In this document: positions 10,968 to 23,303 of the stretch, in pieces
How the letters are laid out: every line of letters starts with the position of its first letter
Numbering within the stretch: the first letter of the stretch is position 1
From: Monosporascus cannonballus
Taxonomy: Eukaryota; Ascomycota; Sordariomycetes; Xylariales
DNA: 64,000 nt
Reading direction: 5' to 3'
Assembly: GCA_004154925.1 (NCBI GenBank)
Contig: QJNS01000072.1
Coordinates: 193,179-257,178, forward strand
The notes under the pieces: model-generated
The model's input: the letters and a program-made list of their open reading frames with translations, nothing else
What the model was told of the DNA's origin: nothing
Databases searched by the model: none
Position numbers and translations under genes: made by a program

Positions 10968-12995
10968 TCAACCTTGGAAAATGTTATGCTGCAGCTCGAT
11001 GCCCATGTCTTTAGCCATATCCCTCATCCTATTTTCAAGCTCCTCGTCCATGCCACCGCCGTATCCTAACAATTGACGGACTTTGAACGTATAGAACGCA
11101 ACGTCCGTCGCCAACAGAATAAACATAAAGATGAGATGCCGCCAGGCATTCACCGCGCGCTCTCGCCACGGTAAGTTCGGGTCCTGATATAGACTCCTGC
11201 TGGCCCAGTTTCCCATCATCTTTATGCGGTTGACCGGGGAGCCCATGAACTGGTTGTTTGCCTGGACGATTCTCATATTCCGTCCGATGAAGATAAGCTC
11301 TTTAGGCCACTTATCTTCATCTGCAAGGACCTCGCGCAAACCCTCCTTTATGCGCTTCTGTGACTCGAAACGTCGTTCTGCCGCGGGCTTGCCCTCCAGC
11401 TCTTTCAAGAACTCGCGCCTCGTACTCCCATCACCACCCTCGTAGGGGCGCATCAGCGTCGCGCTCGCAAAAACGTCCGGGGCCCTGATACCCCACTCCT
11501 TCGCTATTTTGGCGATCATGTCGTTGTCGAAGGTCATGAGCGATTTCCAGAAGAGGCTATACTGGTGCCGGAACTTAGGTGACATGAAGACGTAAAGGCC
11601 GTGATCTATGAGGACAACCTCCGCCTTGCCGGACGGCAGACGGCGAATGAAGATGTTGCCGGGATGGGGATCGCAGTGTATGACGCCGAACTTGAAGATC
11701 TGCGCCGAGAATAGGTCGACAATCGTAGTCATCACGTCCTTGCTCGTTAGGCCGAGTCCGCCTTTACCGTTCTTGCCCCTCCACGTCTCGCGTTCTGGCT
11801 TTAATTTTTCCCTCATCGGGTTCTCCTTAAGCTCTCGCCGCGCGGCTTCCATGTCCGATTCGGTAAACTCCAGCTTGCGACCCTGAACGCCGGCAGAGCC
11901 GTTACCGTAGCCGCCTAGCCAGCGGCCCGTAGTTGCTGCCTTGTCCCACAACCGGACGCCTTCAATCCACTCGGTGACGAGAACGCGCTTGGTGGTGAAC
12001 TCGGAAAAAACCTTAGGGATATATACGCGGCCTTTCAGGCTGGGCTCTCCGTTCACGAGCTCCCGCATCTTCTCCGAGTTCCTCGCTTCGGCCTCAAAGT
12101 CCGTCTCGAGCATGAGCCTCTCCGTGATAAACGGCACGATGCTATAGAGCGGCAGGTCGAACCAATACGTGTAGACCTTCATAACGACCTTGAACGCCCA
12201 GAGATCCCAGCCGACCTGCTTCGCGATCTCGGGCTTCTGGATCTTGATCGCAACCTCCCGCCCGTCCGGCAACCTCGCCCAGTGGACCTGCGCGACACTG
12301 GCACTGGCCCTCGCCTTCCTCTCTAACAAGCCCTTGCCTTCCTCGCCCGCGAAACTGACACCGAAGACCTCCTCCGCGCCCCTGCCGCCGAAGTCCCCGC
12401 GTATAACCTTCTCGACGCCCCTCCATGAGGCCTGCGGCGCGTCGTCGAACATGCGCGCGAACATCCTCTGGAACTCAGGCGGCAGCACGGCGGACTGCAT
12501 GGCGATGGCCTGGCCGATCTTGAGGTAAAGCCCGCCGTTGGCGCGCAGCAGGTCAAACAGCCGCTCGGCGCTGCGCCGGTGCAGGTCCTCGACGGTGCCG
12601 CCCGTCAGCGGCTCGGCGCGGAAGTTCAGCTTGTAGTCCAGCGCCACGAAGAGGCCGAGCCCGAAGGTGCGCAGCGATCGCGCGATCCCCGACGCGAACG
12701 CCTGGCGGTCGACGAGGTACACCGTCCCGGCTACGGCGGACAGGATCAGGATGCGCCGTCCCCATTTTCGGCCCCGCTTGTACTCTCGCGCCACCCTGGG
12801 CTTGCCGAGCGAGTCGGGGGACGGAGGGCGCAGAGGCTCGAAGGGCGGATGCGTCTGGATGGAGCGAGTCGGCGGTTGCGCGGGGATTCGATGGGACCCG
12901 ATTCTGTTGAGGCGCGCATCATGGCATGGAGCTAATCTCCGCCATGTTGTGCGGGTCTGGCGGGCATATAGCGTCGCTGTGCGTCGGAGCAACAT
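10968..12995 (-). CDS. MCP2: Mitochondrial UbiB/ABC1-family atypical kinase (Mcp2/Cqd2, ADCK1-like)
   Basis: This 675-residue single-exon protein belongs to the UbiB/ABC1/ADCK family of atypical kinases, inner-membrane proteins that affect coenzyme Q and lipid distribution. The first 50 residues are Arg/Ser-rich and lack acidic residues apart from one Asp, as in a mitochondrial presequence. A hydrophobic segment follows at 81-97. Family motifs appear in order: the KxGQ motif (YLKIGQA, 159-162), the Ala-rich nucleotide loop (ASASVAQVHWA, near 230-240), VAIKIQKP with the lysine at 251, TDFEAEARNSEKM, the catalytic HCDPHPGN (440-447), and DHG in place of DFG (464-466). About 70 residues are inserted between WIEGVRLWDKA and the catalytic loop. 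The motif set fits the ADCK1/Mcp2 branch better than Coq8, which carries a KxGQ motif in a different setting. The 5' half is much richer in G and C than the 3' half. Confidence 0.88.
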   Translation of the reverse strand: MLLRRTATLYARQTRTTWRRLAPCHDARLNRIGSHRIPAQPPTRSIQTHPPFEPLRPPSPDSLGKPRVAREYKRGRKWGRRILILSAVAGTVYLVDRQAFASGIARSLRTFGLGLFVALDYKLNFRAEPLTGGTVEDLHRRSAERLFDLLRANGGLYLKIGQAIAMQSAVLPPEFQRMFARMFDDAPQASWRGVEKVIRGDFGGRGAEEVFGVSFAGEEGKGLLERKARASASVAQVHWARLPDGREVAIKIQKPEIAKQVGWDLWAFKVVMKVYTYWFDLPLYSIVPFITERLMLETDFEAEARNSEKMRELVNGEPSLKGRVYIPKVFSEFTTKRVLVTEWIEGVRLWDKAATTGRWLGGYGNGSAGVQGRKLEFTESDMEAARRELKENPMREKLKPERETWRGKNGKGGLGLTSKDVMTTIVDLFSAQIFKFGVIHCDPHPGNIFIRRLPSGKAEVVLIDHGLYVFMSPKFRHQYSLFWKSLMTFDNDMIAKIAKEWGIRAPDVFASATLMRPYEGGDGSTRREFLKELEGKPAAERRFESQKRIKEGLREVLADEDKWPKELIFIGRNMRIVQANNQFMGSPVNRIKMMGNWASRSLYQDPNLPWRERAVNAWRHLIFMFILLATDVAFYTFKVRQLLGYGGGMDEELENRMRDMAKDMGIELQHNIFQG

Positions 12996-15900
12996 AACGG
13001 CGGACTACTATCGCAAGGATAGAAGACAAAAACGAGGCGGAAGGCGAGCTTCCAACCTCCAGATAATTTGCGGTTGCAGTTTGGACGGTAAGGCTGTGCT
13101 TGTCGCGAGCTCTGTGGGAAATTTCGGAGGCAAAGGGCTTGACGCCGATGACGATATGTACGCTGATCGGTCTTATTGTAACTTACTCGAATGGGGCATT
13201 TATCACCGGCGGACCCCGGGATCGGCTTTGGCTTACATCCGACTAATACCGGTACCGGTGTTCGGCCGATATAACTCAGCTGGAGATATGTGAATTCAAA
13301 CAAGCAATTCGGCCCATCTGAATAACACCGCCGTTCTGGTACTATAGTTAGTCCTTGTTATGAGTTTTTGTGTAACATGTACGTAGATATTTAGGACCTA
13401 GAAGCCCTTCAGACCTTTGTGGTATTACCAAGATCCTTGGTTGAAATACCTTACTGACCTTCCCTGTTTCCGCTTCTCCGTCGATACCTACATATTCAGC
13501 CTTATCAATGTGCTATATGACATCATCAAAACGAAGGAGGCATGCATATGAAGCTTCATGCCTAGTAGCCAGAGAATGCAGGTATAAAAACCCGCAGTAA
13601 GTATATTTGGTACTCTACATAAGTCGCATCCCCTGATAAAGCATGGATAAGCTTAAAGTTCCACCGTGGCCAAGCATAATCTCCATCACGCAGAGGCAGT
13701 CCCGAAAGAGGATGCGAGCCTCACTTACGTACCTCTATGTATATTACACGTATGCATAGGTATGTGTGTTTTTGCGGATATGCCATGTTATCTCTTTATC
13801 TGCACGTATATCTACTTACGTAGAGTCACTGTCGATATACTATGCATCGTTAGATAATACTGTCGCTTTAAAGAAGTCTCTCTGACCACTGCATTTGGCC
13901 TCTACAAGTACAGACCGGATCATTGCGGACACTCTTTTGCACATTAAGCCCTACCGTCAACTAAGTCCTCGTAGCTAAACATAACAAGGCGTTTAACTGG
14001 TTGACGATTTCTGTCTCGGCTGGCTTGTCTCAGAACCCGGGCCTGAGCTGCTTGTTAGGTCCGGCCCGTTCTCAGACCTGGCCCACATGGGGCTGGCAGA
14101 CAACCTACCCCGTATCTTAAGAGGGACCACCTGTATTGGTGGCCTGGCAACGAGAGAGTACAGGAAAGCAATGCGGATGAGCATAGTTTCACCTGTTCAA
14201 TCGCATAGGCGCCTCTATAAGCTACGGCCTGAGGCTCGGGGCTCCCTCCTTTGCCGACTTCGGGTCCACTTAATCAAGGTATCCGAGTGCTAAAATGTTC
14301 TGGAGTGGGACCTAGGTTTGTCTCTACTCTCCATCCTTGTCCCCTGTCCTCAGACATCATGACAATGGTGTCGTTGCTTGTCTCAGGATTAGTGAACTCA
14401 CAGGCTCATCGACTTCTAATCGTCTAGGAGCTCGTACTTGCAGACATCAGTATTGGGAATGCTGCATCGCCATTACGGTACATAGCCAGGGCGGTAAAGA
14501 TAGCGTTTTCTGATAATGGTAGGAGACTGGCACGGGCGCTTGAAGGACAGCGAGTACTGCTAGGATGAAGCATCAAAACTTGCGTATGAAATAGGGATTT
14601 GCGATCTCGTAGCTAGCCTTGCGCCTTCGCCCAATCTTCGCGAACAGCCAGTGTCGAATCACTGTAACTTGAGTGAGGTGCGGATTCATTCCACGTCAAA
14701 GCCCGGCCTTTCCTCCTAGAAGGAGTTTCAAAACTCTTCAGCTTCGCAGATCAAGGTCACACAGTATAAGCGGATGATTGACATGTATCAACCCTCCAGC
14801 AAAGCTCAAGGCTCACCCTATTGGCGGAGTTCTCCTCTCTCTCCCACTTGGCTATGGGTCGTCGACGATGAACGCCGAATACTCGTATTATCGGCTGACA
14901 TCCCATCGAACCTTTTAAATCCCATCCTAGGATGCCCCGTAGGCTGTTCAGCGAAGAGATTCTAGACGCGCGTCCCCAAAGAGATTCTACTATCCCAGGT
15001 TTGACAGGCAGACAGGAATAGTGGACCTGCTATATGAATGCGCCACATCAGGATATCACAAAGCATTTCCGACGGGATCTAGGAAGATGAAGATTGTTTC
15101 CCTCTCTGAGGAGTGTATGATAAATGATAGTAACAATTAAGTTCACTATAGAGTTTTATTATTCTACTTGCAGATTCTGTCAAATACAAATCCTGCGAGT
15201 TTTGAATAGAACTAAACAAGATCACGGCTCCAGCAGCACGCGGGAAGGCCTTGGCCGGGTCGGAATGCGTCATGAAAGGTTTTCGTCATCCTCATATGAG
15301 GTATGGGGGAGCGGGATACCGAAAGCTTTATCAACACTTTTGGTCCCTTTATTGCTGCTCGGGTATCTCATAGGGTAACGGGGATAGGATGTCGACCTTT
15401 TGAGTTAAGATTACTATACCCTACACTTACAGAGAGCTTTTAGCTTCTTTGGTGACCGCTACGTACATCCACATATACTGCATGTAACCGAAGCACTTAA
15501 GGCGCGCAAGAGGGCACGCAAGTAAGAGGGGGGCGGTGCTTGTCTGCGTGTTGTACAGTATGGCTGAGCGCTGAGATACCTACTATAGGAAAACGTATTA
15601 CTAGTGTTGCATTAGCGTATCCGATCAAATCTACTAGATCAGGACGCAATCTCTGCCAGCACCCCTCTTGGCTATCCACGTCTATATTGCTTAAATCCTC
15701 GAAATGTATATCTTCGTCGGCTTCATTCTGGTCTTTGATTTCTTATCCGTCTGTGTTATGTGCATTTCATCACGAACTGCTAATTGACTAATACATCCCA
15801 TACCTTTAAGGATGAACTGACAGGCTCTAAGCTAACCACATATACCAATCCAGCCAGAGCCCAGATCACTGCGCAATTACCATAGTATCATTATATTCAG

Positions 15901-16919
15901 TACAACAGGGGAGGGCAGCAAGGAGCCCCGAATCTACACGGACCAATGGATCCTTATTTAACCTTGTTAATAGTGCCTACTCCCCTTAGTGCTCCACATC
16001 TGCAAGTTGATCATACCGTCCCCTCCCCATATTGATTGACTGGCTCCGACGACTTTGTTTGATCCATGATCCACTCAAGTCCCATCCGAGCATTCAAGGT
16101 TTACTATCCGTTCATTCCATTTGCTCTTTACAGAGGTAAAGTTCCCCGTCTCTGTCTCTCTTCGCACTCTCACACTTTTTTCGGAAAATGCCCGATCACG
16201 CCTTTCCCACCTCTGCCCACTTCCAGCCCACATCGCCCGCGACTTGACAGCACCCAATCTCCTTCCCAAGTCTCAATTCTTGTTTGGGGGATTGGAACCA
16301 GTTTATCAACCCGGTTTCACGTAATTGTGTCTCAACGTCCTCCTCCCACCCACCACCCATTGACCTCTTATCCAATCACTCCTTAACTGGGCACAGCCAC
16401 CTACCCACGGAGCGTTACAATTCTTCCGCCACTTGCGACAGCCGACATCGTCGCTATTACTCGTTCTTAGAGGCAACGATACGATACTACCACTATTTGG
16501 TTAATAGTGACATTGAAGGACAGGACGCTGAAAATAAGGGTGGTCAATTAAACTGATTGGATCGGATTCAGGTTCTGGTTCACAGTCAAGTAGGCTGGCG
16601 TACGATTTTGGAAGATCTGCTCCGCCTCGACTTGGTTCACCTGGAAAGTGAGGGTGCAGTGTGTGCACCTACATCTGCCAGTTCCGATCGGATGCAGCAA
16701 CCAGCGACCACATGATCGAACTGCATTGCGTCCACATGTTAACGCCGACGATATCGATATCTATTCTCTCCCGCCATCCACCACCCTTTGATCTTCACCT
16801 GTGTCGGCTCTAAGCGAAGGACGAGATTCGGGTGTCGGCGCACCAGCTGCGATTCGTCGGTAGTATCATCAACCTTCAGCGTCGCGGCTCACTCGAGTCG
16901 GCGCGCTTCTACTGCCATC
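12996..16919. other. Large intergenic region and palI upstream region
   Basis: This spacer separates the divergent UbiB-family gene and palI. No gene is supportable. Bases about 16060-16450 are strongly pyrimidine-rich on the + strand and may belong to a long palI promoter or 5' untranslated leader. The small ORFs at 14774, 15540 and 16066 look like chance. Confidence 0.5.
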
Positions 16920-19169
16920 ATGTTGCGACCAGCTACGCCCTTATCCATACTGCTATTTGCAGCCTTCGCTTTGTTGCTGCTCTCCGTCATATCCACACCC
17001 ATCATCAAATCAATCCCTCTAGGGATATACGAAGGCTACAGTTTTGGCGTATTTGGCTACTGCAAGGCGGACGAATGTAGCCCGTTCGAGATCGGCTATG
17101 ACACCTGTAAGTCTGCCAATTCCTGTCCCATATGGCCCTGTCGTCCCTGACTATCCTCTAGCACAACTCTATACCGCTACCCAAGCGGCTACCTTCGACC
17201 TTCCGACCTCGACTCGAACGACATTGTCGACGATCCTTATTGTTCATCCCGTTGCCTGCTTCCTCACCTTGGTCATGCTAGTGATGGCCTTGGTTGCCCA
17301 TGTCCACTCTCCTTCGCATTCACCCCGCTACCTTTTAATCATTTTTATATTTGGTATCTTCACATTCGTAGCATCTCTGCTTTCTTTCCTAATCGACGTT
17401 CTACTCTTTGTGCCTCACATGGCTTGGGGTTCATACATAGTCTTGGCCGCCACCATCCTCCTCTGTATCAGCCTCATTGTGTCGTGTGCTATGCGCCGTA
17501 CACTTGTTAGCCGAAAGGCGAGGAAGAAGCGGATAGAAGAGAACGCCGAGATGAGTGGAGAGAACTACTACAACCGACAAGCCCAACAGGAGGCCGCTGC
17601 CGCCGCCCTAGCACCAACAATTCCTTCTGTTGAGGGAGGAACTAACACGGACAAATTACCATCTTTCGCCACGTATGATCAAAAGAAGGACGACCACAGC
17701 AGCGATGAGCGTGTGCCCCTCACGGCGACTTCCTCTGAGAGACAACCGAACAGTATGCCGCTTCATATGAGTACCCCCGATACGGCTTACAGTGGACCTC
17801 GGAGGAGCGGCTCGACGCCGTCGCTGCCGAGTGACCCGTACGGAAACCCGAGCGGTCAACCTCAAGATGGCTATGCCATGCGACGGGGCCCTTCATTCGA
17901 ACACATGAATGCAAGAGGGCGCGGAGGGTCTCCCGGACCCTATCGAGGCCGAGGAGGGTACGGGAGGGGTGGTTATGGCCCCCCGCCGAATGGGCGAGGA
18001 GGGTATGGCCCACCTGGTCGGGGCGGATACGGGCAAGGCCCTCCGAATATGCGGGGAGGATATGGCCCAGGACCGAACGGCCGAGGAGGGGGCTACGGAC
18101 CGCGCGGTGGCTACGCGGCAGCCGGGATGAGGGGCGGTAGAGCTCCTCCTCCAGGTTATCCTGGGGGTGGATCATATGACCGACGACCTCCAGCTCCAGA
18201 TGCGTATGGAAACTACCCGCCAGCTCAGCAAACTCCGGGCCCATCGGGTACTCCATATAACATGAATGCGCCAATGCCCAGCGTCTCAACAGGCTCGGCG
18301 GGTGGGCGTAGCTATGAGGCGTACAATCCTGACAGGGTCAGTGACTTGCCCAGAGCCGAGTCCCCTCCCCCGCTACCTGGTATGAACGATATGAGAGACG
18401 ATCGGGTCGGACAGGCGGTAGAAATGGACGCCAGTACAGGGAGCCCGGCGCACACGCCTCCAAATTTTGACCAGTTCAATCAGTTGCGAGAGAGCGACTC
18501 GGATGTGGCAGGCATGCTAGCCCTGCAGCAGGCAAGGACCTCGTCCGACCAGCGGCATGATACATATTTGAGTGATAGTAGCAAATACAGCCAAGACGAG
18601 TGAGTCTCATGAGTATCCTTCCTGCGTGTATTGGCCAGCTAACATAGGTTAGGCAGTACGCTCCACCAAGACAGGCGTGGAATCAAGGACCTGGGAGGTC
18701 ATCTCCAGGTTTTCCGGCACCTATGAATACGTCAGCCCGACTCGAGGAGCTGCCCGAGAACAGAGCCACGGCGCCTTCACAGAGGGCGCCTTCCGACACT
18801 GGTGATTACTATGAGGATATTCCCCCTCGCTTTGCGGAGCCTGCTCCTTCAGCTTTGCAACCGGGGCAAGACATGCTGGGTACCTATGAAGACGTTCACG
18901 CTGGTGCAGGAGCAAGAAGCCCTGCAATATCTGAGCGGTCGGGTTTCACATCGGTCTCCCAGAGAGGAGTCAATCCCCGTTGGAACCCTGCGCCGGGTCC
19001 AGGTTACGGTCAGCAAGTACCGCCACGGAGGCCGGTTGATAGAAACGACGTGGACGTTCTTAATAGCAACCCGGACTTTCAACTACCGCCAAGCCGTGGC
19101 GTTAACAATAGTAGTCCAGCCAGGGGTCCCGGAGGAGGTATGGTACCTGGATCAGCATATCCAGGTTGA
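16920..19169 (+). CDS. palI: pH-response regulator PalI/Rim9
   Basis: Exons 16920-17106, 17162-18599 and 18653-19169 give 713 residues. The introns are 55 and 53 nt and the frame holds at both joins. PalI/Rim9 is a plasma-membrane SUR7/PalI-family protein that assists the PalH/Rim21 alkaline-pH sensor upstream of PacC/Rim101. Evidence: MLRPATPLSILLFAAFALLLLSV (membrane segment 1), IIKSIPLGIYEGYSFGVFGYC with a Cys pair in the outer loop, three further membrane segments (ILIVHPVACFLTLVML..., YLLIIFIFGIF..., WGSYIVLAATILL...), then CAMRRTLVSRKARKKR and NAEMSGENYYNRQ. The long cytoplasmic tail has many RGG/GGYG units and ends in a conserved stretch (DTGDYYEDIPPRF, GVNPRWNPAPGPG, NPDFQLPP...VPGSAYPG). 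The third exon is needed: reading through stops at 18601, while the spliced frame restores this tail. Confidence 0.93.
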
Positions 19170-22037
19170 TGATTCACCCGCATTCCGTGGGTGCGCCCGT
19201 CTAATGGACGTGTTGGACTCTCCACCATGCGCCAGGCCTCAGCATTGGCGGATCCAGTTCAGTAATTCTTCGATCATGCCGACCACGACGAGGCTCTATA
19301 AGCCCGCCCTTCGCATTCAGTGGCTTGATTTACATCCGACTTCCCACATTTGTTCTATGATACCGAATATACCCCATTACACATACATGAGAACTTCAAT
19401 TCATTCGACTATATGTCTTCTCTCCGGGCCCTGTGCGCCAACTTCATTCCCTTCGTGGTAACATCACGAGCATCCTTGATCTCTTCAACGACCGAGAGGG
19501 CGCCGTTCGACATCTCACGTCTTAGAAACCATTCTCTTTTTGTTTACACGAATAGTTACACGATTTGTATTGGAGTTCATCGGCTGCGAAAACTTGGGAG
19601 GCCTACGATGTTATAATACTTTTCCGCCGCATCTGGACACGGGGCTTTAAATGTCTGCTCGACTGTCATGATGGTCAGGGATGTGCAAACGAGGCAGGGT
19701 AGTCACAACAATCTCACAGAGGTCAGGTCTGGATGCTGTATATATGATTAGGCATGCGGATGCATGCCATGGATAGTTGCCTTACGGCGAAGCAGTCGCT
19801 ATGTCTGCGAAATGAACAATAAGCAAGATTGACAGCAACCGCACCCCCGTCAATTTGAGATATCGTGGTATGGTTCTAGGTGTAGTAGGGGCGTGATGCT
19901 ACCCCAGTACTTACTCATCCCCAACGACGAAATGGCCGAGACGCGCACTTTCCTTAACCTCAGGGTCTTCGGAGCGCTGGTCGTCGAGGCCATGATGTCG
20001 AGGTACTTGATAGAAGTTCCATGGTAGGAAGCACGGAGCAGTCTACGCAGTCTATTTAATGTGCGGAGCTGGCCGAGCCGAGCCAGGTCAGTTGGAAGGA
20101 GTGAACGTCTCTCAGCCTGTAGGCGGGACGACGGGCTTTGCCGGCCAGCTTCGGCGGAATCATCCTTCGCCTTGTCTACATGGGGCGGTGGTTCGCCGTT
20201 GGCAGATATGTCTCGGATGTAATGTCACGTTGATTAGGTCAACCTGTGACAGCCGAAAAGCATATGTCGATTTTCATACTTCAGCCCAGAGAGGATAATT
20301 TATCTCCGTTCTTTGTTCGTATGGGTATCCTCGGCGAGAAGAGAGGGGCCCCTCTGAGGGGTGTCAAGAGCTCCGGGGGGGCCGTGGCGGACGGTACCGG
20401 TGGCTTGCTCTTGGAAGGCCCCTGCGAATTAACGGGCTTACGCATGTGTCGACATGGCTCGTCTTATTGCTGGGAGGGCTCGTCCGGGGGACTTGGGATG
20501 TCTGTTCGGTATCGAGGCTCTTGCTTGGTAGCCCCGATAGGGGCACAGACATATGAGAGTTAGGAGACATATACCCCATTGAGTGGACACGATGCCAACA
20601 AGAGAGGCCTGGTCGTAGTGGTAACACGCTGAGAAATGTTATGCAAGACGCTTGGGCCCTTAAGGTTAGCATAGGTCCAGGGGTACTTATATCGGGAGCA
20701 GCCCAGTTGGAATCCAGACCATGCATTCTTTCCCTCCCCTCCCCCCCTCTTCTTCCCCTTCATCTGATTCTTATGTCCCCCATAGCTCTCCACCCCTCAC
20801 CCCTCCTCCGCCAACGCGCCCTTCTCCCTTTGCTCTCTAAAAGAGAGTCGTCGTGAGAGTTCCCTGTCAACACATTACGGCACTATTCTGCGGGTAGGGG
20901 ATAGGCGTAAAGGGGGGGGGGGGGGGGGGGGTGTTCATGGTAGGTTGTTTAGATGGCCGGTGGCATGCGGAACTAACAGTTATTGATATGGAATTTCAAC
21001 AACCTGCCTCGTCTGAGAACTTCTATCCATGGCACCCCGATCCTGTATTGGGTGCTTTCCTGTTCTTCGCAGGTTAGCTCCTGATATCTCGTGGTTGGAT
21101 TGTCACTAGTCCCTCGTATCCTGAACCAGGACATGCCTTTGTAGGTGATGACTATTGGGAAACGAAGAATATTGACAACATCAGAGCGACCAGCTTGTCA
21201 GTGTTGCCACATGTAGCTATCTCTTCGTCAAGGCGAGTCTTACGTCCGCTTGGTCATGCCCGATGTCGCCTAAGAAGTAGTAGCATGATCGAGCGTCGAG
21301 GAGCAAAGCTCAACCGGCAATAAACACACCCTTATGAGATGCTGCCAGAGAGGTGCCCTACATTATATCGAGACGAGGCGAGTCGAGCAAAGAAAACCGT
21401 TTGGAATTAACTGCATCTAGAAAGGGGCTTGTTGGGAGGAAGCTCGAGCGCCGCCACGAAGGTGATGAGCTAGACTTGAAACCGGCACCGCTCACCTATG
21501 TAACAGCTGTAAGAATAGGGGATTCGGGATGGAATAATAGATGAAGTCACAGGGAAATGGATTATAGCACACACAGTAGAACCGAACCCGCGGCTAGGAA
21601 GGGTATAGCTGATTCCTCCTCCGCTTTACCTCTAATTATCCTTCAATGTTGTTCATGAGCGCCCCGTGCAACTTGGTTTCATTGTCTCCTAGACACATCA
21701 CGTTCACATATATATCTGTGTGCCGCAGGGGAAACCCCGACGTAACCATACAGCATGGCACTATACAGAGGCTGCAAACCGGGTACAGTCCAACACTTCC
21801 ATGGGTTTCATAGGGCATTCCGTGATGAGACAAAGCGGACCGCGTCGGCGGAAGAACATGCGTACGGTTTCTGTTGGCATTGGTATATTTTGTGATTCCT
21901 AGAGGCATTACCGCCTTCTGTTCATGTTCACGCCCTGCCACGCTCAGGACATGCGATCCCGGCCATGCGCGAGAAAACCCCCTAATGCAATAAGAAAAGC
22001 AACCGGCAGACCCGAAACACCACCACAAACAACCAAC
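19170..22037. other. Intergenic region, palI to RPL21
   Basis: This is the 3' flank of palI and RPL21 (convergent). It contains a G20 run (20912-20931), a 14-bp palindrome AGAGGGGCCCCTCT (20342-20355) and an exon-like open stretch on the - strand at 19911-20042. No complete gene can be supported. Confidence 0.5.
20912..20931. repeat. Poly-G tract (20 nt)
   Basis: An uninterrupted run of 20 G in the palI-RPL21 spacer. Confidence 0.9.
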
Positions 22038-22796
22038 TTAGATAGTCGTCTCGTACGCGATAGGGACCACCGTCTCGGGGTGGTTGTCCTTCATCGACAC
22101 CGTTCTCGCTTCACGGGGCTGCAGGGCTTGTCGCTTGACCTGGACCGTGGTGCCCTCGGCCTTGGCCTGCTTCTTTAACTCGGCGTTCTTCTTAACCCGC
22201 TTGATGAAGTCCTCCCTCGAACGCGACAGGCTGACGTGCTCGATGCGGATGTTGACGCGCTTCTCGATGTATCGGTGCTTGACCTTCTTGTAGATGATGA
22301 CGCCGACAGCGCTCTTGGTGACGTTGTAGACGACGCCGGTCTTGCCGTGGTAGACCTTGTGCGGCATACTGCATGACCCCGTCAGCGTCCATTGCACGTT
22401 ATCTCCTCCGCCGACCCGGTTAATTCGTCGATATCGTTCGGCTAGATCTCCTCGGGTCGGATTGCGGATTCGGTTATTCCTTACCCCTTCTGGACAGCAC
22501 CGTTCGCCTTAATGTCAACGATATCGCCAACCCTGTCAATCGCAATGTCAGACGGTCGTCCATTTTTGAACTCGAGAATCGGCACCGGAACATACTTGAA
22601 TTGTTGAAGGTAGGTAGACAGGCGGATCATACCCTTCTCCCGGAAGTTCCTGGAGAAGGCATACTAGAACAATTGAAGAAATCACGATTAGCAGGCCCAT
22701 TCATATCCATTAACCAGCCAATAATTGACACTGAGATCCGGGATACGAAGCCAAACATACTCGAGTGCCAGCACGGAGACCTGCGGGGTGACCCAT
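22038..22796 (-). CDS. RPL21: 60S ribosomal protein L21 (eL21)
   Basis: Four exons, 22796-22761, 22663-22596, 22532-22485 and 22368-22038, give 160 residues, the same length as yeast Rpl21. The introns are 97, 63 and 116 nt, and all have GT-AG ends (two begin GTATGT). The spliced product reads [51 protein letters not shown], then [25 protein letters not shown] and ends in VPIAYETTI. These are hallmark eL21 segments. The frame stays open through all three joins. The tiny 12-codon first exon and early introns are typical of fungal ribosomal protein genes. It lies head-to-head with RPS9, with about 500 bp between start codons, which suggests shared control. Confidence 0.96.
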
Positions 22797-23303
22797 CTTG
22801 ACTGCTGTTGTTGTGGTGCTGCGCTGCCTTGAATGCCGGAGGTGGACGTCGTGGTGGTGATGGTGGTGATTGTTGAATGAGGTGGAATTTCCCTTGCTTT
22901 ACTGAATTTCGCTATGGGGACCCGCTTAGAGAAATTCGCTTGGGGGGGGGGGATTTTTCGGTTGGAGCAGGTCCAAAGTGTGTGAGTGTGTGGATGCGTA
23001 GGCTCGACCTGGTCCAAGCGTTATTTCCTACAGTGCATCGTAGGGGAAAGCCTTGCTCTATCCAATTTACCGGTACTCCTGCCCGTGCTGCTTTAAGCGA
23101 AAATAACTAATCCGTATCGGGATTAGACCCACTCTTGCCCTATCTCATCCCATCCCACACTTTCTTTTCCTCAAGGCTTGTCTGTCCGGTCCGTCCTACT
23201 CCATTGAAACTTTTTCAGCGACGGTTGTGACGATTGATTTTCATCAACACCCTCACTTTCCTTCGCTAACCCCCGGCCGTCGTCCAGCAGCAATTAAGAC
23301 AGC
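22797..23303. promoter_or_regulatory. Bidirectional promoter, RPL21 / RPS9
   Basis: These 507 bp separate the start codons of two divergent ribosomal protein genes. They contain a G11 run (22942-22952), a perfect inverted repeat CTAATCC-N6-GGATTAG (23107-23126), and a pyrimidine-rich stretch before the RPS9 start. Promoter function is inferred from the arrangement; I do not recognise a specific factor site. Confidence 0.7.

Noticed and set aside
12932..13303. 123-codon - strand ORF upstream of the UbiB-family gene
   Set aside because: It lies in the promoter region in another frame and has no similarity to an N-terminal extension or any domain.
17720..18289. 189-codon - strand ORF opposite palI
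   Set aside because: Antisense of the Gly/Arg/Tyr repeat region of PalI.
19300..21640. Several 60-120-codon ORFs between palI and RPL21
   Set aside because: They overlap each other on both strands and show no domain or splice logic.
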